Positions 37,877-56,800 of a DNA stretch of 64,000 nucleotides are shown here, one piece after another (positions within the stretch are counted from its first letter, which is position 1; the number at the start of each line of letters is the position of its first letter). Origin of the DNA: Taeniopygia guttata (Eukaryota > Chordata > Aves > Passeriformes > Estrildidae); the NCBI RefSeq assembly GCF_048771995.1, contig NC_133030.1:59180001-59244000 (forward strand). The letters are read 5' to 3'. The notes beneath the pieces were generated by a model. That model ran no database searches, was not told the origin of the DNA, and saw only the letters and a list, made by a program, of their open reading frames with translations. Position numbers and translations under genes: made by a program.

Positions 37877-37898
37877 TTTATTAAAGTCTGGCTTTATT
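37877..37898 (-). terminator. MNAT1: MNAT1 polyadenylation signals (two AATAAA, minus strand)
   Basis: On the minus strand, AATAAA occurs at 37898-37893 and again at 37882-37877, 342 nt and 358 nt past the MNAT1 stop. They are the first canonical signals after the stop codon, so the 3'UTR is short (about 360-380 nt). Confidence 0.75.
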
Positions 37899-38239
37899 TA
37901 AAAAAAATTTTACAAGTGTATTTCTTTAAGCCTCAAGTTCACAGCTGAGTTATTCACATCTTCCATTAGATGTGGCTTATTGCTTCAGCCTCCCTCAGCA
38001 AAGTGCCACATGACTAACGAGTTTCCCCCTCCACAAGAATGTATCTGCCATTTTACACAGCTCTGGTGCAGAGGGGGTTTGTTTTCCCTGTAACGCTGAA
38101 ATGCAGCTGGTTTTGCAGCAGAGGGGTGCACGGAGCAGTGGGTGCAGCCCGGGCTGCAGCGATCCTGCCCCACCTTCGCTGCCTGGGGTGGCTCCTCGCC
38201 CCGCTGGGTGTCCCTGGGTCACAGGCTGCTGCTCCCTGG
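37899..38239 (-). other. MNAT1: MNAT1 3'UTR
   Basis: Runs from the base after the TAG stop down to the first AATAAA. The half near the stop is GC-rich, the distal half AT-rich. Open frames overlapping it are accidental. Confidence 0.75.
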
Positions 38240-45939
<7,700 letters not shown>

Positions 45940-46130
45940 ATTTTAGCACATGACCGCCTATTTTAAAATAAAAATAGGAAATGGAAAGCGGAACCTGCAA
46001 ATACACGGATCCTTTGCAAGCAAAGGAAAACTAAAGGCTACGCAAGCTCTTTTTGGTCACGTGTTTCAGCTCTGTAAAGGATCTTTTCTATAAATTCCAT
46101 GCTGGCTTCTCTTTCTTCAATTGTTGGGGA
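45940..46130. promoter_or_regulatory. Candidate intronic regulatory element
   Basis: It contains a near-palindromic MEF2-like AT block (CTATTTTAAAATAAAAATAG, about 45957-45976) and a TCACGTG E-box near 46057. It is called on motif density and appearance only; conservation was not tested. Confidence 0.25.
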
Positions 46131-46444
46131 GCTTCCTAACATCCCAGTAAAATATTTAGTTGTTTGATGGCTCCACACATGTCAGAGAAGAGCCATCACT
46201 GACTGTGCTGTATAAACAGTTTCCTTCTTGTTGCTCACCCACGCATCTCCACTCCACACATTCCTGCCAGCTCCAAAATATGCACAGGCACTACCATTTG
46301 GATTATTTTTTTTTTCCCCTTTTAAACTGCAAACATTTCTGTTTCAACTCCTTCCCAAAGAGCTGCTGGCATTCCTTCCCCCCATGCACTTAGCTGTAAG
46401 CAGAGGTTAGTGTTTATTTCTAGAAGCCTTGCTCACAGGAAGCC

Positions 46445-46740
46445 TTCCTTCAGCGAGCGACTTCCGTAAGCGCAGAGGGGCTGGGATGAGCGGGGGGCAC
46501 CTGGTCCCCCATTTGTCATTTTCCTGAGGTCACCCGCCAGCTGTCTGTCCTCTCAACACCCGGCCCCAGCCCCGCGCTCGCTGCATTCCCCTCGCTCGGC
46601 TCTCCAGCTCTGCACTTCCAGATCCAGTAAATCAATCGGCCCCCACAGAAAGTGCTCCAGCAACTGCAAGCGAAGCGTTGGAGCAGCACAAGGACACTGC
46701 AGGGCTGCACTGCAGGGCTGCAGCTGCATTTAGTCCGTGA
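46445..46740. promoter_or_regulatory. Small intronic CpG island in the MNAT1 last intron
   Basis: CpG-dense, GC-rich stretch within an AT-rich intron, with an ETS-type ACTTCCG site at 46460-46466, GAGCG/GCGAGCG repeats and CCCGGCC/CCCCGCGC segments. The right end has a tandem CACTGCAGGGCTG-type repeat (about 46695-46725). It could be an internal promoter, an enhancer, or an old GC-biased patch. Confidence 0.4.
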
Positions 46741-47609
46741 CTAAATCAAACTCTACTCGTACTTGACCCCAGGAAGAATGGCGTTGAACACAACGGCCTT
46801 TTCTCAGCTCTGATATTGGATTTTTTTTTTTTTTCCTTTTCAATGGCTAAAACAACCATTAAGCCACCATTTCTGTAATTGCAAAGCAGCTCTTTTTTTA
46901 ATGTGTTGTGGAAATGTTTTGGCATAGACTGATCTCCAAATTCTTCATCTTTCCCTCTGTCCTCCAACTCCACTCTTCCTCCACACACTGTCTTTAGGCA
47001 CAAGGGCTTAAAGGGCACAAGAAGAACATGGATGTGTTTAAATATATAACTCTGAGGAAGTTAACCACTGTTCTGTAACTTTCTGCCTAAGTCAAGACTG
47101 TTTTCATAGACTTATCTTTTTTATGTAAGGATAGGGCAAGCTCAGTTCTAAAGACAGCACTGTGTCTTTTCTTCCCTGGGCTGGGCTCTGGGAATACTTC
47201 CCTTCTGCAGGCAAGAAGGGAGAGCACAGCTTTTATTCTGAAAGACAGTTCTTTTGGACACACAAACTCTTCTTTCAGGATAAAAATTCCCTCCTGTTCC
47301 TCCCACTCTGCCTTATTTTCCGTGTTCCACACACCCCACTGAGCACCATGAAACCCCCAGCACACAGCCAGAGATCCATATTGATGAACTGGGGCTTTGG
47401 GAGAGCTACATGAAAGAGATTCCTCCAGCACCAGCTTCCATGTAAATTATGCATCTGTAGGCAAAGGGAACCATTTCTGAACAGAGCACTCAGTCAGGAA
47501 CACCTACAGAAGGAGGCTGGAGATGCACAGACACTTTTTTCTCCCTCTTTTTAGCACATTTTGCTTGATGCACAGTTCTGAGGCAACAGACAAGGACAGC
47601 CCTGATTGT
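46741..47609 (-). other. MNAT1: MNAT1 last intron, 46.7-47.6 kb
   Basis: No gene or repeat was recognised apart from a T-rich run near 46821-46836. Confidence 0.65.
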
Positions 47610-47742
47610 ATCACAGAATCACAGAATGATTTGGGATAGAAGAGATATTAAAGATCATCCAGTTCCAACCCCCTGCCATGGACACAGGGATGCCACCCAC
47701 TAGCTCAGGACACAACTGCAGAGTCCAGGATGGCTCCAAGCA
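47610..47742 (-). mobile_element. CR1 LINE 3'-end fragment, minus orientation
   Basis: Starts with the reversed CR1 tail ATCACAGAATCACAGAATGA, then AAGATCATCCAGTTCCAACC and CCCTGCCATGGACACAGGGA, which are standard for avian CR1 3' ends. It is truncated after about 130 bp, in the usual 5'-truncated LINE manner. Confidence 0.9.
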
Positions 47743-48300
47743 GACAAGAGGTATTATAGCCCCAGGAGTGCTGGATTTCAGGCCCAAGGCTGGAAAATGA
47801 AGTGGCAGAATGTTTTTTAAGTTTTTCTTGCATTTAAGGACTTGCTTTTGTCCCCAGATCACTGCTGATAGAAAAAAATCATATGAACACAGAAAAAGTG
47901 GTTATAACCTCAGCTTTGAAATAGTTTCCCCAGGCAGAAAGTCAGTTCTGTTTTCACTGTGACACAGCATCCTCTGTTCTGACTGAGTAGCAATGAATTC
48001 ACATCATATGGCAATTCCAGCTTAATATGACTCAAAATAAAATAGCACAAAAATTTCTAGAGGGTTTTTAGCTGCTGATACTGATCAGATAAGTAAGCTG
48101 CCAAACCTAAAAATTATCTCAAATGAAAAACTACAAACTCTCACTTACTCATTTCAGATAAGAAGAACCCAAAGTTATTTTCTTCAGGCAGAATGCGGAA
48201 AGTGTAATTGTTGAAAGCAAATATTGCAGTTTGAATGACAGTATTTAAAGAAGATGAGATTGTTCAGGTCAAAAGAAGGTGAAAACCAGGTGGCTTTCTC
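47743..48300 (-). other. MNAT1: MNAT1 last intron, 47.7-48.3 kb
   Basis: Plain AT-rich intron. Nothing further was noted. Confidence 0.65.
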
Positions 48301-48306
48301 TTGCAG

Positions 48307-48520
48307 CTGACTTGTGCTCTAATGCATGAGCCCCTCAGCCTCCTCAGGTTCTGGCTGCTGCTGCTCAGCTCAGCATTTCAGGCTGATGCTGAGATCAGGT
48401 TTACAGCTCCCAGCCAGGCTGGCGTTTGCTCCCCAGGAAGGCCTGGAAGAGGTGGGAGGGAGCAAAGAGGGGCAGGAGCTCGGAGAGAGGCTTCTCCTCA
48501 ACACCAGGGATGGCTGAAGG
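48307..48520 (+). other. Exon-like segment with signal-peptide-like ORF, antisense to MNAT1
   Basis: On the plus strand, a polypyrimidine tract and CTTGCAG (ending 48306) precede a GC-rich segment; GTGAGA at 48521 could be a donor. An ORF starts at ATG 48322 with a hydrophobic N-terminus (LLRFWLLLLSSAFQADA) and would continue across the donor. Without splicing it runs on to about 48690. I recognise no family. It may be a lncRNA exon, a lineage-specific gene, or chance. Confidence 0.25.
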
Positions 48521-48690
48521 GTGAGAAACATCTGCCCCAGGCAGGTGCAGCCTTTGGGCTGAGCCCCCAAACCCCCAGTGCAAAGGAGCTGCACAGCCCC
48601 ACTCTGGCACGGGGCTGGCACAGCTCCCACGGGTGGGGGAGGAGGGGAAACTTGCCCTGTTCTCCTGAAAATATTTTTATGGGGGAATGA

Positions 48691-49716
48691 AGGGGGAAAA
48701 GCCACTCCTTCAGTCCTAGCCAATTTCCTCCTATCTGTCAGCTATCATCATTGAGGCTATTTTTTTGTTTTAACAGCTTAACAATTCTATTGTGAAATCT
48801 GGGTAAAATTCTCTGGATTTTATTGTCCTTCTCTATTGTGCCCTGGTAGAATTTCTAGAGGGGAAAAATGCAGTGATGATAGATCATCTTCATTTTACTC
48901 TTCTAAAAAGACAATGTTAAGTGTCTAAATTGAATATTTTTTAATATGATTTCTGTCAAATTAATTTTGATTTTCTATTGCTTTCAGTCTAATCCAATAT
49001 TCTGAAACAGCAGAAGCACAGATATCCAACAGGAGTGTTCTGAGTTAGGCAGAACCCTTTAGTTTCACTCAGAAGAGAAAATACCAACAGAGTTGTTATA
49101 GAGCAGTGACATCCACAACTGCTGACATTCTCCATGGATTATTTGTTAACCACTCAACTTGCAAACTGCATCCCCAAAATCTGTCTCCAAAGAAGTTGTG
49201 CCTACTGACTGATTCTGAAACTGCCTTTAAAAAGGCAGAAAGTGCCTTTTAAACATTCAAAGAAAGTGGCCAGAAATCAGTGGGGATTGCTAATAAAAAT
49301 CACATTTAATAAATTTTCCAGCTGAGGAGAGCTCCCAGTAACACTAGGTGGCAGAAGGCTCTGTCACATTGAAGACACCTGCAGATAGATAGACTCACAG
49401 AACTACTTGAGCTTGATTTTAGAAAAGCTAAGGGGAAAACAGTTGAAAGCAAAACAGTTCTAAGATCCCATTTTCCAGTTCTAACTCTGGCTTTGATATC
49501 CCTAGTACACTTTATTTCACCATTTAAGCTATCCCAGAATGTGAATACACCCTCTAAACCTGAACCTTTAATCACATCTTACTCAATTCAAATGAAATTC
49601 TGTATGTGACAGGTGATTCTATTAAGCTTTTTCGCAATTAAAAAGAAATTCACTGTTTAAAGAAATAAATGGCCACTAGGACAAGTACACAATAAAAAAC
49701 ATACACTGTGAGTTAC
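48691..49716 (-). other. MNAT1: MNAT1 last intron, 48.7-49.7 kb
   Basis: AT-rich intron with no supported feature. Confidence 0.65.
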
Positions 49717-49777
49717 CTTGAAGCAACTTGAAACCCAGCCTGGAGTGCTATACATTTCTGCAAATACACTTCTGCAG
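49717..49777 (-). other. Cryptic exon-like segment on the MNAT1 strand
   Basis: 61 nt between a strong acceptor (GTTGTTTTTCTTTCAG) and a donor (AAG|GTAACT). Two of the three frames are open. Its length is 1 mod 3, so inclusion before the last MNAT1 exon would shift the frame. No similarity to MNAT1 or another gene is evident. Confidence 0.25.
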
Positions 49778-52439
49778 CTGAAAGAAAAACAACAACCTAC
49801 AAACAAACTCATTCAAAACTGCTCAAGACTCAATGTGGGAAAGATCTGCTAAAAATGTCAGCTGCTCCCTCATGGAGGTGCATTTTCAGGAATACTTTGG
49901 TAAGTGCATGCAAAATTCCACTGCTTGTTTCTAGTTTTACATATTTGACCCTTTAAAAAACACCTATGCTCCATTTTCCTTTATTCTGGCCACTCTCTTT
50001 CCGACTGCTCTAAGTTTCTCTCTCATCCTCTATAGATCAAATCCATAGGGAAACAAAGAGGTGTCCCTGCCCTGGTGATGTTAGAAGGAAGCTGTAAATA
50101 CACAAAAGAGGGAAAGTGAAAGCCAAGCACTGTCTAAATGCTGAAAACCAAAAAGCAGCAGGGGGAGAATGACATTTTTGCTTCCTCAGATGTGTAAGTT
50201 TGAATTGACAGCAAAGATTTCTCTGAGATGCATTTGAAGGGTGCTTCCCCAGGGGTGGCTGGTGCCAGCACAGAGCTCAGTGCATCGTGGAGGGTTATTT
50301 TGTACCTCTAGCCATGGAGGCTGTTTGTGTTTAAATATAGAATATTTTATCATTCACAGTTGTCAGCAGTGGAAATTGTCATCTAAGCAGGAAAAGATGC
50401 TGTTGAAGAAACAGGAGGGGTTGGTTAGAAAGTAAAAATTATTTTGGCTGTGACAACTCCTCTCCCTGCCCATTTTGAGGGTAAGGGATCACACCACCCA
50501 TTGCAAATTGCTGCCTGAGAGTCAGAAAAATCAATAGCAGGTAGGAAAGCTGACTTGCCAATGCTACAGCCACTGCCAGCAGATTATTAATGCATCTGTC
50601 TGCATTCTTTAATGTTTCCTAAGAAGCAACTATGTTAACTGAAAAGGTGCTACGTGTCACCAGCCCTTCTCTTCTCTCCTCTTCATTTTCTCTCCATATT
50701 AAAACCTTTGCTACCAAAGAAAACAATCATGTTTCACCTAATCTTTTCCCAGCTTTTCTGAAGTTCAGTTCCTGCTCTAGAGCAATATATACAGTCTAAG
50801 TACTACCCCTGACAAGCTGTTTGACAGCCCTAAGTTGCACATCTTTTATACTCCCAGAGCCTTGGAGCTGGTAGGGCTTAGATGGGAAATGGAGGCCAAT
50901 TAAAATAAACACAGACAATATCAATGCATTCTTCAGAAAGGCACAAGACAAGCAAAATGAAACACTACTGGCTTTTGCCCACAGTTAGAATTCAGCTCAT
51001 CTCACAGGCTGAACGCTCTGGCTGAGGTCCAGAAAGACACTTAAGCACATGTCTTATTTTAAGCATGTGAGCAGCCTCATTGATTTTTCACTCATGCCAG
51101 GAAGAATATTCAATGCGCTTAAAGTTAAGCACATTGTTAAGTGCCTTCCTGGAGCAAGGCCAGGCTATTTAGCCCTTGCAAGAGTTAGTCTAGAGAACAT
51201 TTACCATTATTTTAACTTCTCAAGACTTTCTTTGAGATAAAGTTTTATGCTGTATGAAAATATTTCATTCATACGAGCAGTGACTGGCTCACAGCAACCT
51301 TCAGGGACCAAGTATTCTTCCCCTTCCCACATCTTCTGAAGCAGTAACTGGAAGGAGTAAAGACACATAAGCAAATATACCAATAAAGAAAATTAGTTTT
51401 GAAAGGGAAGCTAGCAGTCTTACTGATCTGAAGAGCAAAATGAGCCCTACACTGAAAAGCTGACAGACATATTAATTTTCAATGAAAGCTAATAAAGTCA
51501 TTTGCCAATGTCCCATTCCAATATCAAGTACCGTGCAGGAGCTTTGAAAAGCAAGCTAATTGTTGACTGAAATTAATTATCACAATAAGCACACATTCAA
51601 TTCAATTTTCCCTTCTTCCTTTTACATCAAGTTAAATACAAAATTCAAGGAAAGGCCTGTTAGTGCTTCCTCAACATGACCTCACCACATCAGAGCACTT
51701 TAGAGATCAAAGGCACGACAAACACTTTGCTCTTTGCTACAACAAAGTGATGCCATTTGCTGTGTTTGCTACAGACAATTGAATTTTTATCTGGTTGGCA
51801 TTATCCAAGCTCAGTATCATACCCTGAGTAAGAGCTAGAGAAAGGTGTTTAACAGTACAGCTCAGCAAAGCTGGACTGGGTGAGACTCACACCCCCTCCA
51901 CCCCAGCCCCCCTCTCCAGGAGGAGAAAAGGGAGTGTGTGGCAGCCTGACTATTCCAGTGGGACCAGCAGGACACTGACAATTTGCTCCTCTTTTATGAG
52001 CAGATGTACCTTTCTACTTCAGGATTTGTTTTTTCCTGGTGAGTTTAAACTCAGTGGTGAAAGCACAAAATTGACAGGGGGATAGAGGAGCAGAAAGGCA
52101 GTTTAACACTCAATCACCTCTGAAACCTCAGGGTGACACAGCTGTACCTCTCATCATGTCTCACACCAATGCAGCTCCATTGATTTCATGCTACCAAGCC
52201 CACACCTGATGGCAACTCCAGCTTCAGCATCCAACACTCCACTTTAGAAACTGGTGGAGCAACCTCTGGGACCTCTGGAAAAACAAACTAAGATAACGAA
52301 GGCAGCCTGCAGACAAAAAAGACACCTCCTAGTGGATTCTGCTCTAGAAGTCACCAATTTGAAATCAATACTGTCTTTATTTTAAAATCTCTTTATTTTA
52401 AAATAGTTTTACATACCTTGTTGCTGAGATTATTTGGTG
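49778..52439 (-). other. MNAT1: MNAT1 last intron, 49.8-52.4 kb
   Basis: AT-rich intron. Two stretches (about 50560-50640 and 51440-51640) have clustered ATTA/TTAAT cores and look like possible conserved noncoding DNA. No gene or named repeat. Confidence 0.6.
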
Positions 52440-52479
52440 AAATTTTCTCACCTCTGTGCAATCAGAGCAGGAGAGTGAC

Positions 52480-53830
52480 ACTGAGAAGGCTGAGGCTGGA
52501 AGGGACAAAGGGAGCCCACTTGGTCCAGCCTCCCTGCTCAGCAGGGTCAGCTCAGGCAGGTTGCTCAGGGCTGTATCCAGCCAAGTTTTAGGATCTCCAA
52601 GGAGGAACACTCCACAAACTACCTGGACAACCTATCCCAGTGTTCGACATCCCTTGCAGCAAATGCATTCCAGTGGAATTCCATGTATTTCCATTTGTGT
52701 CCATGACACCCTGTCCTCTCACTGGGGTCACTGAGTAGTGCCTGGCCCTGTCCCCTTCACTCCCTGCCCCCCATCAGGTATTCACACACATAAACAAAGT
52801 CCTTCCAAGCCTTTTCTTCTCCAGATTGAAGGTTCCTCAGTTTCACTTCACAAGACAGATACTGATGCCTTGTGAAGGCTGACCTAGAGCAAAGGCTGGA
52901 CAGAGTTAAAGAATAAAGTAGGGATTTATTAGGAGGCCTCAATGGATCCACCTTGGGCAGCACAAGAGCCCAGCCAGGGCTGCACCCCAGCTGAACCCAA
53001 AATGGTCACAAAATGAACAACCAGTCAGAAGATCCCTTACTTTTCTAAGTTCTGGTCGATATGGTTGCATATTGGAGTTAATTGTCCAATTACAGCTTTA
53101 GATTATGAAGCCCCATCCTTCTTGTTTTTCTCTCTTCAGTCTACTGTTATTTATGTTCTTGGACCTGAGATCTGGATCATTTGTCCTTGGTCCCCAGCTA
53201 GAGAAGGAATTGCTTTGTCTCCCTACTCTGTGAAGAGAGCTCACCATCCCCTAATATGAAGCCCAGTCCCACACACTAAAGTAGTACAAAATCTGAAAAA
53301 TAGAAAAGTTAAAACCTGAGGCATCACCAATCCCTACTTGCTCCAGCACATCCATGTCAGGCACGGGGGATGCCAGGACAGGACCCAGCATTTCAGATGT
53401 GTCCCTCAGCAGTGCTGAGCAGAGGGGAATCATCACCACCTCCCTGAGCTTCTGGTGACACTGGCTGGCACAGCCCAGGGCACTGGTGGCTTTTCACCCC
53501 CACAAGGACAGGCTGCTGGCTCCTGGTCACCATGGGGTGCTCCAGGCCCTTCTCCATGAGCTGCTTTCCCAGCAGGTCACCCCCAGCCCGTGCTGGCTCA
53601 CGGGGTTATCCCAGCCCAGGTGCAGCACCCTGCATTTCTCTTATTCTGCTGTGACACCATTTCTCCAGCCTCGAGGTCCCTCTGAAGGGCAGCACAACCA
53701 TCTGGTGCACGAGCTCTGGGCTTGGCATCACCTGCAAAGCTGCTGAGGGAGCACTCCTTCCACAGCCAGCCAGGACAGAACAGAGTGCTGCTCCCAGTAT
53801 TGACTCCTGGGGGGAACCACGGCGTCCTGC
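52480..53830 (-). mobile_element. CR1 LINE 3' portion, minus orientation, split by an LTR
   Basis: The left part (about 52480-52862) has reversed CR1 landmarks such as CCACTTGGTCCAGCCTCCCT, AACCTATCCCAGTGTTCGAC and CCCATCAGGTATTCACACAC. The right part (53327-about 53830) continues the same element with CCAATCCC, GGTGCTCCAGGCCCTTCTCC, CAGCAGGTCACCCCCAGCCC, AGGTGCAGCACCCTGCATTT and CAGTATTGACTCCTGGGGG. About 0.9 kb of the 3' UTR/ORF2 end is present once the inserted LTR is set aside. No intact ORF. Confidence 0.85.
52863..53326 (-). mobile_element. Solo LTR inserted in CR1, minus orientation
   Basis: A 464-bp block with perfect 8-bp terminal inverted repeats (TGATGCCT / AGGCATCA), hence TG...CA ends. 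On the minus strand an AATAAA (complement at about 52925-52931) lies some 65 bp from the 3' end, fitting R/U5 organisation. The two CR1 halves join cleanly across it (...ACAGATAC | CCAATCCC...), which proves insertion after CR1. No clear target-site duplication and no retroviral genes. It resembles common passerine LTRs; the family name is not assigned. Confidence 0.8.
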
Positions 53831-56800
53831 TTGGCTTTCAAACCCACAAATTAACAGGTATGTTAACAACTTTAGATAGTATTGGTTTATCCAGTTCCCT
53901 TTTTAAATTTAGGTGGTCAAATGAGTGAAATATTTTAATATATGCAAGATCTGTTTCTGAACAGTATCTGCTAGTTCAACTTGTCCTCAAAAGTGAACTT
54001 CCTTCAAGAAAACTTCAAAAATCATTTATGACTTTAGAAGGGGAAAGAGATTTCTCTTTTTCAGTTGCTTTAGTATGTAACTAACCCATACGGTGGATTT
54101 CCTTAAAAAATCATTCCTGCAGACAAAAATGCCCCTTCACTTGAAGAATCCAGAGCAACAAGAAAGCTGTTTTCCAGAACTGGGATTACAGCCAGTTTAT
54201 GATGGATAAATATTGAATGCTTATGGCTTAATTATAATGTCACAGCATTTGCTGCCAGAATTACAAAAATATTCTTAAAATTATGCCCTAAATAGAATGT
54301 TGTTTAGTTTAGCTAAACTGAAAGCATACTCCAAGAAATGTGAAAAAACAAACACCACGATTCCAAATCTCAATTATGCACAGTAAGGGCTTGTTTTAAT
54401 AAAAGTATATTTAGTGGCTGAATAAAGTTTCTCAAAAAATAATTTTAAAGATAATGAATTCCCGATGTCCAAAAAAGTGTCACATGCAATTTCATCAGTG
54501 ACTCATGTAAACTAACCTCAAATTTAACCAAATGCAACTGTGATCAATATTGTGCCAATCTGAAAGTATCTGGGGTTTAAGGCAACAAAACCAGATGCAA
54601 GGATGAGTAAAAATTTGGAACCCACAAACAGAATGGATTTCTTGGCTACTGAAAGGTCTGGAATAGTTATACTGACAGGGAGAAGCCAAAAGAATGAGAA
54701 GTTTTGACAGTATTGCCACATTTAGCGGGAAGAGAGTCAAGTGCAGGAGGAATAAAAGGGAGATAGTTTACTGTCAATGCATGTTATTTAATTTTTTTTC
54801 TTTTAAAGATGGCATCCTCCACTTGAGGCACTTGACTGTTCCACACACCTCTCACCTGTTGTACAGTGTCTAGGGATGGACTTGCAATTATGTTCCTAGG
54901 CACTTTTGTAAGGCAAAACCCAGAAATAAACAACAAAAAAACCCAACCACATAAAATATAAATACTGTCAGATTTACCAACATATTATTGAAAAAGCTGT
55001 AAGAGTTACTGAACAAGGTCAGTTATATAGAGTAGATTTGGGCCACAAAAGAAAAGGACATTTGAACTGATTTTACCTTCGTTGTGAAACAAACCTGAAG
55101 GGTTGTGCATGACCTGCTCACCAGCGCTGTGCTGTCCATCACAACCTCACAAGAAGGTGACAGAGAATAAAAAGTTGTCTACATCAAACCCTTTTTATTA
55201 TTTATTTTATTTATCATCTCTTGGCAGTAACACTTATCACAAGCTGCAATGGAAAAACCCATGAACTGAAAACAAAAACGGGGCTGAGAGAAGGGAAAAG
55301 GTGTCAGAGTGGAGAAGGGGAGTTTTATTTCTCCAAGCAATAACCCCTACCATGACAGCCTCGCTGGCTCCTTCTCCACTGACAGGAAATTTCTGTAAAA
55401 GAATCATGTGGTGCTGGAACACAAAACTGCAGAGGTTCATATATGAGACATGCTATAGGTCTGACATGGGACCAGCAAACAAAGTCAAAAGCCCAGTCCT
55501 CTCCTTTGCCTTCCAAATACTAAAATCTTAGAATGTGACAGAAACCTGTTGACTCTGACAAAGTTTAAATTATGCCAATATGAAGCCAAAAAAGCAGAAC
55601 ACCTAACACTGGCAGAAAAGTAAGAAGCTTGGGTCTCCCCTGCTTCCCAGAGTCTCCTGAAAGTTTTTATCTTCACAAAACCAGGCAGAAAACCCTGAGG
55701 ACCACAGAGGGGCAATGGATTTATGAGGTCTGAGAATCCTCAAACAAAGAGGTAGTTGAGCTAGTCGATTTTATTGTTTTATCCTTGAAAGCTTAAGTAA
55801 TAAAAAAGTTAAAAATATAGCAGAGCAAGCACCTACTAGAAAAGCAGTGTCAGTATTGTCCTTTAGGCATGTTTCTCTCCACACCTCTGGAAAGTTATCT
55901 GGCATTTGACTTAATTGGGAGGAAGAATTTTCTCCCCTGGCAAAGTCAATTAACTTCACTGTGTTTGTATCATCTGTCAGAGCCGAATCTGCTCCCTTCT
56001 TCAAGTCTGACACAAGCTCCTACACCTACTTGACAGATCAAACAGCTTATATAGAAATTACTGTGCTTTAAAGGGAAGTTCCATGGCTATGTCAAGTCAA
56101 AAGATGCAAGACAAGAGGTGAGTGATTATTCTATTAGTATACACTTCCCTGGAATATTAAAATACAGCTTAACTTTGTACTGAAGTTTAACCTCTTTCAG
56201 GCAATTTGCTATTTCATTATGAAACTCCTTTAGTCTTCAGTCACCAGAAACATCTGTAGAAAATTAAAGCAGGTATTTTTCCTGCTCTGTGCTCTTAACT
56301 GCTTAATTTCTTGTACTATAAGATATTTAAGCTCCTTGCTGCAACAAGAAATTTAAGAAACAGTGTGGGCCACTGCTTTAACATACAGCCATAAACAGGT
56401 ATATGCATGTTTATGCATTGAGTGTTATAACCAAGCTTTTTATCTTAAGGCTACATAAAATATTAGTGCAATGTGAAACACCACTCACTGTGATGCCACT
56501 AGATTGCATGTCATGCCACTCTTTGTCATGGTAAGTCAATTGCCAGATCTCATCACATTGTATAAGCACTATAGCTCAGGCCCAAACCCACCTCCCATTA
56601 GCTCCAATTTAATATTTGCTGTACATCAATGTATAAACCTCGTAATTAAAGGCAGCAGAGGAGAGAAGGGTAACACACACAACGTGCTTAATGCAGTTCT
56701 CCAGTTAAAACATGAACACAAAGCAGCATGGTGGGTAATGCAGGAATGAAAGCACTTCTCTACTGAAATGCCTTTCCTCGTAATCAGCTCTTAAAAGCAG

